Assembly: GCA_029931535.1 (NCBI GenBank)
Contig: JAQPZY010001561.1
Location: forward strand, 3,527,001 to 3,591,000
Length of the DNA stretch: 64,000 bases
Direction of reading: 5' to 3'
Origin: Margaritifera margaritifera
Lineage: Eukaryota > Mollusca > Bivalvia > Unionida > Margaritiferidae
A program made the position numbers and the translations under genes. Shown here piece by piece: positions 35,040 to 46,062 of the stretch; the stretch's first letter is position 1; each line of letters begins with the position of its first letter. Below the pieces are notes generated by a model that was not told the origin of the DNA, ran no database searches, and saw only the letters and a program-made list of their open reading frames with translations.

Positions 35040-35041
<2 letters not shown>
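32614..35041. other. Unique stretch with a CpG-richer part (32690-33650)
   Basis: The part from 32690 to 33650 has more CpG than its surroundings. It holds a perfect hairpin GAGTCGAA-TAAC-TTCGACTC (32858-32877) and several TGACGT-type sites. Frames of 63 codons (plus, 32699-32890) and 101 codons (minus, 33315-33620) have no recognised motif. It could be an old regulatory region or an unrecognised element. Confidence 0.4.
33536..33543. promoter_or_regulatory. Palindromic CRE-like site
   Basis: TGACGTCA is the full palindromic cyclic-AMP response element consensus known from animals. Related sites lie nearby (TGACGTAAT near 33173, TGATGTCATC near 33182). One exact 8-mer is expected by chance about once or twice in 64 kb, so only the cluster is mildly suggestive. 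No promoter or gene start is visible. Confidence 0.2.

Positions 35042-35127
<86 letters not shown>
35042..35127. repeat. Compound microsatellite (CA)n(TA)n
   Basis: About 18 CA units (35042-35078) pass directly into about 24 TA units (35079-35127). Confidence 0.98.
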
Positions 35128-35133
<6 letters not shown>

Positions 35134-35803
35134 ATATAATGACGAAACCAAAGACTAAACACAAGTAAGATGTTTCTTCTTTGCACTCACAGAGATAATG
35201 CCATCAGCATTTAGAGAGAGAGAGAGAAAAAAAATATTTGACTGAATGGATTGATGAATAGTTTTAAAGATTCGTGGAACCATTGAGAAATAAGCTTGGT
35301 TATATTTGTGAGTTTCCGTGCATGCATAATTCTGGATAATTCCTATTTAAAACTGAATGGAATGTAAAGAAAAATCTATTTAAGAACGCTATATCCGTAG
35401 GCTTTACAGCTTGCATTAGGGATTTTATCCTGTAATTTAAACACTCGCCCTGGTATATTGTTTCAATACACAGATGTTCTAATGCATTTCCTCTGTTAAG
35501 AATAATTCCACTTCACCACAATATCTTTATCAATAAAAGGCATTGATTTCAGTTTGCAATTTATCTGATTTGCTTTGATTACTAGAGTCTTTTACACGAA
35601 AGCTCATTTAAAATGACATTTATGAAACGAGCTTTATCAAGCAAACAAATAAAATCATTCAACAAGTTTAATACATTTAATTCAAAATTAACACAAATAT
35701 CAGGTTTTAGCTATCGAAAAGACAGAAAACGAACTGCAAATAGTACAGTGAAATGACACTGAAGTGATTTCGAACGCCTCAGACATTACGCACGTACCTT
35801 TTT
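35128..35803. other. Unique sequence, nothing recognised
   Basis: Short GA run at 35214-35226. No gene seen. Confidence 0.6.
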
Positions 35804-36214
35804 AGAGTCATGTCATCATATGTGACGTCTATACATGTTATCAAATGATGTTATGTTAAAAGAAATATTTTAAAGTCATGTCATCATATGTGACGTCTAT
35901 ACATGTTATCAAATGATGTTATGTTAAAAGAAATATTTTAAAGTCATGTCATCATATGTGGCGTCTGTAGATGTCATTAAATGATATTATGTTAGAAGAA
36001 ATATTTTAAAGTCATGTCATCATATCTGGTGTCTATACATGTTATTAAACGATGTTATGATAGAAGAAATATTTTAAAGTCATATCATCATATGTGGCGT
36101 CTGTAGATGTTATTAAATGATGTTATGTTAGAAGAAATATTTTAAAGTCATATCATCATATGTGGCGTCTGTAGATGTTATTAAATGATGTTATGTTAGA
36201 AGAAATATTTTAAA
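35804..36214. repeat. 68-bp minisatellite, 6 copies
   Basis: Unit: AAAGTCATGTCATCATATGT, then a GACGTCTATACATGTTATCA-like segment, then AATGATGTTATGTTA and AGAAATATTTT. Copies 1 and 2 are almost identical, as are copies 5 and 6, which points to stepwise local duplication. Confidence 0.97.
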
Positions 36215-36337
36215 GGTGTATTAACCTAAACAGCACTGCAGTATTGTGATAAATTAATTTATGTCGTCTGCGTGTGGAATCGCTCATAGTTACCAAAAAA
36301 CTATATTTTGTCATTAAAACAATTGTTTCATTGCACA

Positions 36338-36905
36338 TGATATCGTTTAAGGAGTAATTCTCAAAGCGTCAAGTAAATCATACTCAGAATGATATCATTT
36401 AAGGAGTAATTATCAAGGCCTCAAGTAAATCATACTCAGAATGATTTCGTTTACAAAGTAATTCTCAAAGCGTCAAGTAAATCATACTCAGAATGATATA
36501 GTTTAAGGAGTAATTCTCAAGGCCTCAAGGAAAGCATACTCAGGATGATATCATTTAAGGAGTAATTATCAAGGCCTCGGGTAAATCATACTCAGAATGA
36601 TCTCGTATAAGGAGTAATTATCAAGGCATCACGTAAATCATACTCAGAATGATATCGTTTAAGGAGTAATTATCAAGGTCTCATGTAAATCGTACTCAGA
36701 ATTATATCGTTTAAGGAGTAATTCTCAAGGCCTCAAGTAAATCATACTCAGAATGATTTCGGTTAAGGAGTAATTCTCAATTCCTCAAGTAAATCATACT
36801 CATGATGATATCGTTTAAGGAGTAATTCTCAAGGCATCAAGTAAAGCATACTCAGGATGATATCATTTAAGGAGTAATTCTCAAGGCATCAAATAAATCA
36901 TACTC
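36338..36905. repeat. 52-bp minisatellite, about 11 copies
   Basis: Unit: GATATCGTTTAAGGAGTAAT, TCTCAAGGCCTCAAGTAAAT and CATACTCAGAAT. Substitutions are scattered through all copies. It lies only about 120 bp from the preceding 68-bp array but shares no sequence with it. Confidence 0.97.
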
Positions 36906-37457
36906 ATGCGTAAGTAACGCCTTTTTGTACACATTTAATGATATACATTTTAAAACATTGCATTTCTTCAAAGCTATATTAGTGGTCGAAATAAAACTCT
37001 GTAACCTGTATATTTTTATACAAAACAAAATTCTTTTTTTCGTTCAGTACAGATAAACTGTTTCAGTAGAGTCAAACAAGTAAATAAGAAAACTACATGA
37101 GGCAGTCTTTTTTTTTTTACCACAGAGTGTATACGCTTCTCTATATGTTAACACAATTTCTTTAATTTACAATGAGAAATTTGTTTCAGTTAAAACGCAC
37201 TATGATTTTTAATGTAGCGTATTTTGCCAATGATAGTAAATTTGCTAAGAGACCCTGATAAAATCCTGCGACTTTTCTGACAATTAGTTCACAATGTACA
37301 TCAATCAAATACCACGAACAATCAATCATCTAGAGAGATTTTTGTCCAACAGAACATTTTTAGGATTGTCGAGTCGCATTATTTGCTTAGAAGTTTTTAT
37401 AGCAACAATGTTCTCACGTGTGTAACTAATTGTTCGACATTAACATTTATTTTTCAG
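36906..37457. other. Unique AT-rich sequence, possible intron
   Basis: No repeat seen. It would be the 3' part of an intron if the exon at 37458-37523 is real. Confidence 0.4.
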
Positions 37458-37523
37458 TCGCAAATCCTCCAGACAAATCAAAAGATGACAGTAATCTCAC
37501 GTCCAAGAATGGTCAACTTTCAC
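37458..37523 (+). CDS. Candidate internal coding exon (66 bp, phase 1-1)
   Basis: A pyrimidine-rich acceptor (ACATTTATTTTTCAG, ending at 37457) precedes a 66-bp segment that ends at CAC followed by a consensus donor (GTAAGTAAA, from 37524). The length is a multiple of 3, so the exon could be skipped without a frameshift. Two frames are open. The phase-1 frame reads ANPPDKSKDDSNL then TSKNGQLS, hydrophilic and Pro/Ser/Lys/Asp-rich, with an N-glycosylation sequon (Asn-Leu-Thr). That is what a linker in a secreted or membrane protein might look like. The phase-0 frame (SQILQTNQKMTVISRP...) is also open. No other exon of the gene is recognisable within 20 kb either side, so it would be isolated between large introns. 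Pseudo-exons of this quality do occur by chance. Confidence 0.35.
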
Positions 37524-39838
37524 GTAAGTAAAGGCTACGACTTTATATCATAACTAGAGCTGTTTGCCTTAAAAAGGGATATTTTATACAGGGCTAAGGA
37601 GAAAAGTTCCAAATAGATTAGTGGGTTGCAAGAGTTACTCGTCCCTGTCCTCATTATACTCAACACAGTACATTTCTCCACAATACTGCTTACGCTTTTA
37701 CTAAAGAACCACAGGTACCTGTTGCAAGCTTGATACTAAAACGATTAAAACTCATAAAAATATTATGGTCAAATACATGGTTCCTTAGATAAACATATAA
37801 TAATAGACAAAGTTTGTAACTCGTGAAATTGCAGCCCTTGATTTCGTAGTGGTATTCGCGTTTAGAATGAAAACATTCAGTAATCTAGGTGTCATAATTG
37901 TCCTTTTCAATGAACTATCACACAACTTTATGAGTTAGATATGGCAGAAGTCAAGAGACAGAGAATGTTAAAATTGTATGATTTTCGTATGATCAGATAT
38001 TGTTGCGCTTGCCCAAGATCACCAGTATTTTCAAGACTGTGCAACTTTATTAATACATTGTCACGCCAAAGTAAAGACTCCAGCATATATTTATATAGGT
38101 ATGTAATTACTTTTCACAAGAAAAATGTCACTAACTTGCATCTGAAAGAAGAATTCCAACCGTCTCCATTTCCACGAACTTTCATATTAAATGATCCATT
38201 TTCGTCAAACCTTCATTCTGGAGAGCTACACAAGGGCACCATAAAAAGGAAAATTGCTTTTTGGCCAAAATAACTGTAACATTTCTAGGTCATTACCCCA
38301 GACAGATTTGGACCAATCAGCTGTTGTCTTGAAATTGTCTGCTTTATAAATAGATTTTAAAAACATGTATTGTGTGAAAGTTGTTGGGAATTGGCTGAGT
38401 CACTTAAAAGACTCATCTCGAATGTAAGTTGGCAACATATTTCTTGTTAAAAGTAATTACATACTTATAGAAATACCTGTTTGCATCCTCCATTTGACAT
38501 GACAATGTATCAATAAAACTTCTGTCTTGAAAATACCGGTGACCTGGGGCAACTTTAAGATTGCCTGACAGGATGAAAAATCATACAAAGTTTGACATTT
38601 TCTTCCTCTTAACTTCTCAGATATCTGACTCATAAAAATGTGTGATGGTTTGTTGACAGGGAAACTTTCTGCACATCAAAATGACGCCTAATTTACTGAA
38701 AAGTGTCAACGTAAATGCGAACACCATTAAGAAATCGATGGCTAGGTGTGAAACTGCAACATAATATGTTCATAATATTTACCCATTTCAGTATCAAGCT
38801 TACATCGGATATCTGTGTAAAGAAAAGCGAAGTAGTTTCCTTTGTGACATGTTCTAGACTGACAACAAGTCGGCAAATTAGGCAAAGGTTATTTATAATT
38901 GACGCACACCAAATGTTCAGCGATGTTGAACTTCGGCGTTTGTTAAGGGTAGAAAATGCATTCAGATTTATTCTCTAGGTGTGAATCTGCATCTATGCGG
39001 CCCAGGGACAAGTATGTAGTAAAGTTTTACTCGGCCCAGCCAATTTTTACCCGGTCAGGACGAAAGGACGAGTGGTTGTCCTGAGCCCTGTTTATACAGA
39101 CAGAAGTTCTACATCAATATTTGAAAGTAAAGTGTATTAGTCAAGAACGTTCTGTATTGTGTGATGTATGGATTTTTATTTTCTTCTTCACAAAGACTGT
39201 TATATCTATTTGGAGGCCATGTCAGAGACATTTCTTTATTTTTCCATGGAAATGCTATCGAATGCTAGGCACAGCATAAGGCAATGCGTTTATGTTTACC
39301 TCATTTCTTAATTTAAAAAAAAATGAAGTTTTAATATTTCTGACAAATTGAAATAACATGGAAATAATGTCATCAAGATGCGGCTATCTGACTTGTACGT
39401 TCAAAACTATTAGAAAACAAGATTAATTCTAAGCTGCTGCCTCATAGGAAAGCACAAAACCTATAATCTGTCTTTTGCTCAAAGGTCCGCAGACACACCT
39501 TTAATTTATAAGAAATTAAGTGAATCCATTTTGTTTAACTTTTACTTATCTTTTGTCACAAATTAAATTCTCAAAAATAGGTATTGCTCGTTTAAAAGAA
39601 ATAACGGATAACAATAAGTGACTCCATGTTTTCTTTCCCCATCGTTTCATGTTCAACATATTCGTAATTTTTTTAATCAAATTATGTAGGTATGTTTTCC
39701 ATCCATATGAAAATGATATAGTTCTGTTTAATGATTTTCCGATTGTTTACCTTTATTTCATTTGCGAACCATTTTTTTAAAGAAACCTTAATTGCACAAT
39801 TACACAGAAATCAGAAACGAGGATTGATCTGCACGTTT

Positions 39839-39942
39839 GTATGCATATACGAAAATTGTGATTGCATTTCATCAATTCATATTATCTTTTGTATTCATAT
39901 ACGAATATTGTTATTACATTCCATTATTCCATGTTATCTTTG
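39839..39942. repeat. 52-bp direct duplication
   Basis: Two copies (39839-39890 and 39891-39942) share CATATACGAA-ATTGT, ATTNCATT and TTATCTTT. About 80% identical by eye. Confidence 0.85.
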
Positions 39943-40122
39943 CGAGCTTTGTCAGAGTTTCGGACTTGTCATCTGCGGTAGGAATTATACACTGTATTTT
40001 GTCCAACACAAATCTAATTTCCCATGTTTTTGTTTCTACCACAAGAAAAAGAGTGATGTCGAAAAATTTAATTCGGCATTTAAAATGATTGATGCAGGAT
40101 CGCCACAAAGTAAATATTTCAA

Positions 40123-40186
40123 TGAATAGACAACACTATTCAAATGAATAGACAACGCTATTGAAATGAATAGACAACACCTACTC
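40123..40186. repeat. About 22-bp tandem repeat, 3 copies
   Basis: AATGAATAGACAAC recurs at about 40123, 40144 and 40166, with ACTATTCA/GCTATTGA linkers. Confidence 0.92.
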
Positions 40187-41196
40187 ATTTGTTAACTCAG
40201 AAAAAACAGCGATGGTAAAACTGATTAATCATGTTCATTATGTCCTTTAGTGTGAATGATAGTTTGAGCGTCGTAGCGTCGAATGTGATTATTCTTGACA
40301 GAAGCTTTTGAGACAGCTTCATAAAACTTTACCCCACTCCTAATCTTATTCAAAACGATTTTGGCCCATCCAAAAATTTGACTGGTACCTTCCGTGTAAG
40401 CTTTTCAAGTATGTAGTAAAATGTATTACTCGAGTTGTGGAGTAAAGTTGTATGATGGAGTGGTCTCAAATCCATCAAATGTTCAAGTCAAAATCTTGGA
40501 CTGAAAAGTAAGACGAAAGTTTACAGATCTACTTCTCATGGGAAACTTATGAAATTCATGAAAACAATTGCCTACTAACTCTTAAGGTGATATATTAGAA
40601 ATCTTACAAACGGCATTGTTCATTTTTAGTGAAACTAGTATTTCTCCGAAACGACAACCGTCTGATTCCTACGAAAGAAGGCCGAATAAAGAGCATCGAC
40701 TTAATTTTGCCATACAGTTTCAAACATCAGAATTAAAATCTTGAGCTTTTTATACGTTTGTTTTATGAATTCCAAATCCGACCAGCAGTATATTGTGAAT
40801 AATTTGTACATGTGTACAAAAGTTTCGCTCCATCTCCGTCTCTGGGTCAGAGATCGGTGAAGATGGCGGGCTGGGTGATGTAAGCAATATATTTTACAGG
40901 GCCAATATATTTTTGTTTTTCTACTCTGTTCTGGTTCAGACATATTATGTCTTAAGTTCAGTTGTGACTCGTAACACTTCTGTCTGTGAGAAAGATTTCT
41001 ACAACTGATTTCAAAGATTTATTATCAAGAAGACGACGATAGTAGACAATGGAATCAAATTAAAACAAATGGAAAGTTCTCTCTGGACTTAAGCAAAGGT
41101 TTAGTAGTTTTCATTTAAACTTTGGCAATATTCTGGGACATAAAAGGAAATGATTTTGCAGATAAAACAAATCAAAATCAATAGAGTGAGAAACAA

Positions 41197-41215
41197 CCCC
41201 TCCCCTCCCCTCCCC
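41197..41215 (-). other. G-quadruplex motif on the minus strand
   Basis: The plus strand has four C4 runs separated by single T residues, so the minus strand has four G4 runs with one-base loops. This is a textbook strong quadruplex-forming pattern, with a matching i-motif potential on the plus strand. It continues into a CT-rich tract to about 41235. Confidence 0.9.
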
Positions 41216-41235
41216 ACACTACCTCCACCTCCATT

Positions 41236-41779
41236 CTTCATTATTTTGTACGGTTTTATGTCGGAACTTTAATTTAGCATCATCTTTTCTCTTTGTGGGA
41301 GAAATAAAAGCATTCTGGCGGATTATCTTAAAATGCCTTGCGGTTAGTGAGTCAATGAAGAAGTCTGATTAGCTGTAAACGAACCGATGTTAATAACCTC
41401 TACTTGACTCGCATTCTGAAGTTATGTTCATTCATTTGAATATCGCCATCAAGGTTCAGTGCCATTTTTAATAATAGCAAAACTGTCTTGAGAATTGGCT
41501 TGCATGACATGCCATTCAACATTAGTCGCTAACTATTTTGTAAATTACATCAAGTCAAGTCTGACATCGCCAGTAAAATCCTTCACAATATTGTATAAGC
41601 TCCATATGGAAAGCCATAGTTGTTGAGGAATTAAGCAGGGTCGATCATTTGTATCTTGTTCCTTAGGAGAATTGTCTTGAAAACTGGGTGAAAGATAGGG
41701 AAGTTATGAAAGTTTGAATTTGCACATGTTAAAAAGTCAAAAGTATCATACCACCAGTTAACCAGTTTGCTAATAATAG
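41236..41779. other. Unique sequence, nothing recognised
   Basis: No feature seen. Confidence 0.6.
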
Positions 41780-41930
41780 AATCTATGTTGGGGTTTGCAC
41801 TGAGAGAAGGACACCACAGTCGATTGGTTACATTATTTATCTCCCAGCGAGACTCTGCTGAGCGGGGAGACAGTAATGTAACCCCGTGACTGTGATTTCC
41901 TTTACTTGGTGCAAAACCCAACGTAGATTA
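41780..41930. mobile_element. Foldback element / MITE-like inverted repeat
   Basis: The left arm (41780-41845) and right arm (41864-41930) are inverted copies of about 66 bp separated by an 18-bp loop. Matching blocks are AATCTA-GTTGGG / CCCAAC-TAGATT at the outer ends, CACAGTC / GACTGTG in the middle and GGTTACATTA / TAATGTAACC near the loop. Identity between arms is about 80% by eye. No transposase and no clear target-site duplication are seen. A transcript would fold into a long hairpin. A minus-strand frame spanning it (41631-41921) is an artefact. Confidence 0.8.
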
Positions 41931-44389
41931 TTTTTCTCACCCAAATTTTTTCCTTTCAAATTAAAATAATCTTTAAATTTTGTAATATAATTTAGCACAT
42001 TCAACACGTACAGCATTAATCATGTACTATTATTATTCCTCACATTATTTTTATATGTCATTCGGTCCTGTAATGTTTTATGAAAATGGAAATAATTACC
42101 TCAGTAGAATCTAATTATATCTCCTGCTCGTAAAAAAGCGCCACAAAATAACAACAATTTAACAGTTATAATTGTTACTTTTTTTCTGTAAGTATTGCAC
42201 AAAGGGCGTCTCGGGCCACGTGCTATTGTTTTGTAACACAGCGGATAAATAAGAATATGTTAATGAGGGCTGTGGCGTGACCTGTCGATCCGAAGTACAC
42301 AAGTTCTAGAGTGAGAAAAAAACAACATAAAACATTTGATAGTATTGCTGTATTATTGCATTCAATCGATGGGTGTCATATTAAAAAAAACAATAAGTAA
42401 TTATTTTTGTCAAAACTTTCATCGGTTCTTTTCTTGGAAATGTTCCATGGTAACCAATGATACGATACTGGGTACATATCTCTAACGAACAGTAAAATGT
42501 AGAACTATTGACCATTTGTTGAATTATTCGTGGATAATTATAGATCTGTGTCACTATCATATATAACTCACCTTTTCTTTTGGAAGAGGTGAAACTGTTT
42601 GTGACATACTGGTGTTATAATTTATATTGATTGTAAAATTACATCCATGTATGAAATAACCCCAAATACAGTATCCAGCTGATAAACATGTGCGGAGCTT
42701 TCTACTTCATGGTTTCGTGGGAAATTGATATTTTCTATCCTGTCAATATGGCATATATTGCTATTACTAGTGGAAGGACACGCTACAGGTAAATCTGATT
42801 GTGGGCGGATACCTGATCCACTCTGATTAGTAAGTGCATGCGGGGGGGGGGGGGGGGTAGCAAAGTTAGAAGATAGCTGGTTTGACATAAAACATGTCTG
42901 GCTGCTACTAAGTTTGTGCTAGCTGCTGAGAGTATTGGGATCTTTTTGGCCAGTGATGTGTATTATCCGCGTGTCTGAAACATTATTTTCTATTAATTTT
43001 TGACATAAATAGTTTCTCACGTTTAAGTTCGTAATGGGGTTTAAAGCCAACTCGGACAAGTTTGCTTTTACAGCCATTTTTTTATTATTAAGGTGCTAAG
43101 CTTTCTTGTTCCAACTGGTGCCCGTAAACACCATTGCTCATTTTTGGCCCAGGTGCATCCACATCCACGTGACTTACAGGGGCATTGTCAAATAAAGGGT
43201 CAGGGACACAGAAATCATTGGGAAGCTTGTTCTTATAACATTGCATATAGTTACAGGACACCTATCTGGAAAGATGGGGTTAGCGTACAACCTCAGTTTT
43301 TCATTTCTAATGTTTCTTAAATCCTCCCTTATCTTTGTCTGTCTCTCGTTAAACTCGAAATAGTTCATTTTCATTTTATTTTATCTCTGGTTTTTTTGTG
43401 TGTGTTTTTTGTGTTCTTTTAAGTTATTTGTTTGTCTCCTCCTAAATATTTTGATGAATTTTTTAAAATTAGCGGTGGTTGTTTGATTTCAAAACAACTC
43501 CGTCAGGCACAGCAAAAGACGATAAAGGTTGCTTCCCATGAAAAAGTACTTCCTAGCGCGTAGACACCAGGACTGAGACAACCGGACCGAGATAACAAAA
43601 GAAAGGTTTGCAAATCAGCCAGATTTCTCTTTCGCGTGGGTGAGAACTAGTCCGAAAAAACTGAACACCTTAGACATAATTACGCAATAAATAGGAATCC
43701 GGCTTGAGAGTGGGCAGTAGCCCATTGGAATGTTGAAATGAAATCGCTAGCTGTCAGCTAGTTGCATGTAGGTAATGAGGTGCCGTCACGTTAACGAATT
43801 TGGATATTCCATATGGAAGTTAAAAGAAAAACGACTGCTTGTAAATTAATACTGTTTCGTTTTGACATCAAACAACGTGGAATTGTGGATTTTCTTTCTC
43901 TGTATTGAAATGACGGTTTATCTATTTCAAAGACTTTTTACGACGCAGGTTTTTACATTCACTTGTTCTATTTATTTACATACGTGTAGAGGCGGTTTGC
44001 TGATGATAAACTGCGAGAGTACTATCATAGGCAGGAATATTTTACATTCTTTGTCGTCTGTTATGCACCTTTTAATACTTTGATATCCTACTGATGTGTA
44101 AGGCCAACTTTAATCTTATTCTAAATCCTATTTAACTATATCAGCAGCGAGAAGGGCTGTTGTAAAGCCGACCATAAGGATCTAATGCCATCATTGGAAA
44201 TTAGCGTATGTGAAAAGCCATTTAACATCAATCGTTAAATATTTTGTGAATTACATTGCATGTCCTCTTCTAGTCAGACATCTCCAGTAAAGTTCCGTAG
44301 CTGTTAGAAAATTGAGCAAAGTCAGTCATTTTAATCTTGTTTAAAATGGTATGTGATTCACATAAGCTTGTAAAAAACTTTCTTGTAAA
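41931..44389. other. Unique stretch, nothing firm
   Basis: Contains a 16-G run (42842-42857). A strong minus-strand donor-like site (AAAAG then GTGAGT, reading leftward from about 42571) has an open frame before it but no convincing acceptor. Around 43093-43320 the plus strand reads through a frame with GHCQIKGQGHRNH, whose origin I cannot name. Confidence 0.45.
42842..42857. repeat. Poly(G) run of 16
   Basis: Sixteen consecutive G residues, able to form a quadruplex and likely to vary in length or be misread in assembly. Confidence 0.95.
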
Positions 44390-44771
44390 ATGCTGTATAA
44401 GCCGGCCATAACAAAAGAGTCGATTAAAAAAATTGGCGGGCCGACGGTGGGGCGGCTATGCAAACGGACAGACCAGACGGATCCCCGCAATAGCACATGG
44501 AAGACGGAACGTCCAGCCGATTTGCGCCGCAGCCCGTTGATGCAACCTATCACTGATTCATGGACTGGTCATGAACAGTCTGCCCGTTCAGTCGGCGGGC
44601 CTAAATTGCACGGCGTTTTCCCTGGGTATGTACCAACACGTTACCTTTGATGATTATACATCTTTACTTCCGTTAGGCATGATATATGCGGCGTGGAAAG
44701 CTTACCAGACAAAGATAAACGACCAGTAAAAATTGGGATAACCTCGACCAAACTCAAACTCAGAACCAACC

Positions 44772-45500
44772 ATGGACAGGGCTGAATTCAGTTTTAAGGC
44801 GTCGATCGAAGAGATCTATAGAATCCTGTCTCTGGCCGAATGGCTTTCCCTGTTGTCAGCAAGTCGGCATACAGCGTCAAGGCTTCTCTAGATAAAGATG
44901 ATAAAGATGACTATCCTGCCTGCCTCAATCACTTAAAATAAAGGAGACTGTCGACAATTTGTAAGAAGATATACATGACCATGACAATTTCAATGCTGTT
45001 TTATTTGAAAACCAGCTGTTGGCATCGTTCTCTGCCTGCTAGTATAATGCACATTCTGACACTTTTCATGCGCACGTCCAAAACTTAAATAAGGCTATAG
45101 CGGTGCGCAACATGTTTGTCCCGCTTTTCCACAAGCTGGTTCGCCCATTGTTCCAAGCAACTTTGAAGTTAAGTATAAACATAGCGGTGACTGCTTTCCC
45201 TTTGGATTTGCATCTCCCGCTTGCTCAGACATGTGGAGAAAGCGGGTAACGAACGTGCTTGGGAGTCTACATGCCGCACTGTCAGATTTGTTAATAGAGC
45301 AGTTCATCACATGACGAATTACTGACCACTTCTCGTAATGTGGACTTGGTGCCACGATATGCTTTCTTTCGTTAATTGTCACCATCGTTGGCGTTCAGAA
45401 TGCTCCTATTATTTGGAGGCTGTATTGAAGATGTTAGCCGAAAAGGCAGGTCTTTCAGCCCTGTCCGGAGAGACATTTCCTCCACGCTTGGTTTTAGTCA
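44772..45500 (+). pseudogene. Gag-like remnant of DIRS-type element
   Basis: The first piece starts with an ATG at 44772 (MDRAEFSFKASIEEIYRIL) and is followed by frame changes and stops. A second frame reads NAVLFENQLLASFSAC, meets one stop, then continues HAHVQNLNKAIAVRNMFVP. A third frame reads FPFGFASPACSDMWRKRV, then TNVLGSLHAALSDLLIEQ, to a TGA near 45315. These amphipathic, mixed-composition pieces in successive frames look like one protein broken by indels. Assignment to gag rests on position before the recombinase and on general resemblance recalled from DIRS-type gag proteins. It is inference and not a motif match. Confidence 0.35.
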
Positions 45501-45513
45501 GGAGCCTACCCTG

Positions 45514-45565
45514 CCTCTCTGTCTGTCTGTCTCTCTGTTTATGTATGTCTGTCTGTCTCTCCTTC
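45514..45565. repeat. CTGT/CTCT microsatellite
   Basis: Imperfect CTGT and CTCT runs lie between the gag-like and recombinase parts of the decayed element. Confidence 0.85.
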
Positions 45566-45576
45566 CCTCTCATTGT

Positions 45577-46062
45577 TAAAACCTTATAGAGAGGCACAAC
45601 TCTAAGATCCACATCTTTCTTTCAATTGCTATCTTAAATAGAGTGAAAAATTTGGTCGTAGTGGCCGTTGGGGAGACTTTTCCTCCCAGAAAAGAGGGAA
45701 AGCAGGACATCACTTCCCAAGATATGACCTCTTTGTTTACGTGGGTAATTCGTTCTGCGTATTCATTGAAAACATCAGCACATGAGATAAGAAAGGTCTC
45801 AGCTGGCCTTGCATTCCAGCATAACTAATTTGTTCGAGAAATGACAAGTTATTGTCGGTTGGCACGCACAATCAACTTTTTCCAGGTTTTACCTTTTGGA
45901 TTCAGCCTCGCAGAGAATGGAGCCGAATCTTGTTGGTTCGGTGGCTATTGTTTACACTTCCACCAAACTTTGTTGATGCCATCACAATCTCTTCAAGGAC
46001 ATTGCTTTGAGGCTTTCGCAGAATTCGCCCAGAAGGTATTCCTCGGTAAGAAAATCCCATAA
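45577..46062 (+). pseudogene. Tyrosine recombinase (integrase-like) C-terminal remnant
   Basis: One plus-strand frame runs from about 45577 to 46062 with a single in-frame TAA at 45826-45828. It contains KNLVVVAVGE, then GKQDITSQDMTSLFTWVIRS with Trp at 45742-45744, then SAHEIRKVSAGLAFQHN with His-Glu-Ile-Arg at 45781-45792. The order (DIT...W-I...AY...AH-x-x-R...S..AF) is that of the DIRS/Ngaro tyrosine-recombinase core, where the H-x-x-R pair contacts the scissile phosphate. After the stop the frame goes on FVREMTSYCRLARTINFF, where a conserved W and the catalytic Tyr would be expected. These are not clearly present, so the copy is inactive. Neighbours are the gag-like pieces upstream. Confidence 0.6.

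Larger units (their letters stand above)
37524..41196. other. Long unique stretch, nothing firm
   Basis: A plus-strand 110-codon frame (37941-38273) has a good ATG context (G at -3 and +4) and an AATAAA about 240 bp past its stop, but no recognised motif. A 132-codon frame (39731-40129) spans a local duplication and is Cys/Phe/Ile-rich. By a rough stop-frequency estimate, a handful of frames of 110 codons and about one of 130 are expected by chance in a window of this size and composition. Confidence 0.5.
44390..46062 (+). mobile_element. Decayed DIRS-like (tyrosine recombinase) retroelement
   Basis: This 1.7-kb stretch is clearly richer in G+C than its surroundings and holds a chain of broken plus-strand frames: an unassigned opening frame (44390-44650), gag-like pieces (44772-45500) and a tyrosine-recombinase C-terminal domain (45577-46062). 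A reverse transcriptase and RNase H are not recognisable, and the join between the gag-like and recombinase parts is occupied by a CTGT microsatellite, so an internal deletion is likely. No terminal repeats could be defined. A different tyrosine-recombinase element such as a Ngaro or Crypton relative cannot be excluded. Confidence 0.5.

Noticed and set aside
37941..38273. 110-codon plus-strand frame with good start context
   Set aside because: No motif. A rough stop-frequency estimate gives several frames of this length by chance.
38791..38886. TTACCCATTTCAG acceptor followed by about 96 open bases
   Set aside because: The only donor in reach (GTTATT) is poor.
39731..40129. 132-codon plus-strand frame
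   Set aside because: It spans a 52-bp duplication and has a low-complexity Phe/Ile/Cys composition. About one such frame is expected by chance.
42571..42707. Minus-strand frame ending at AAAAG/GTGAGT
   Set aside because: The donor is strong but no convincing acceptor is found. One such 9-mer is about as frequent as expected by chance in 64 kb of both strands.
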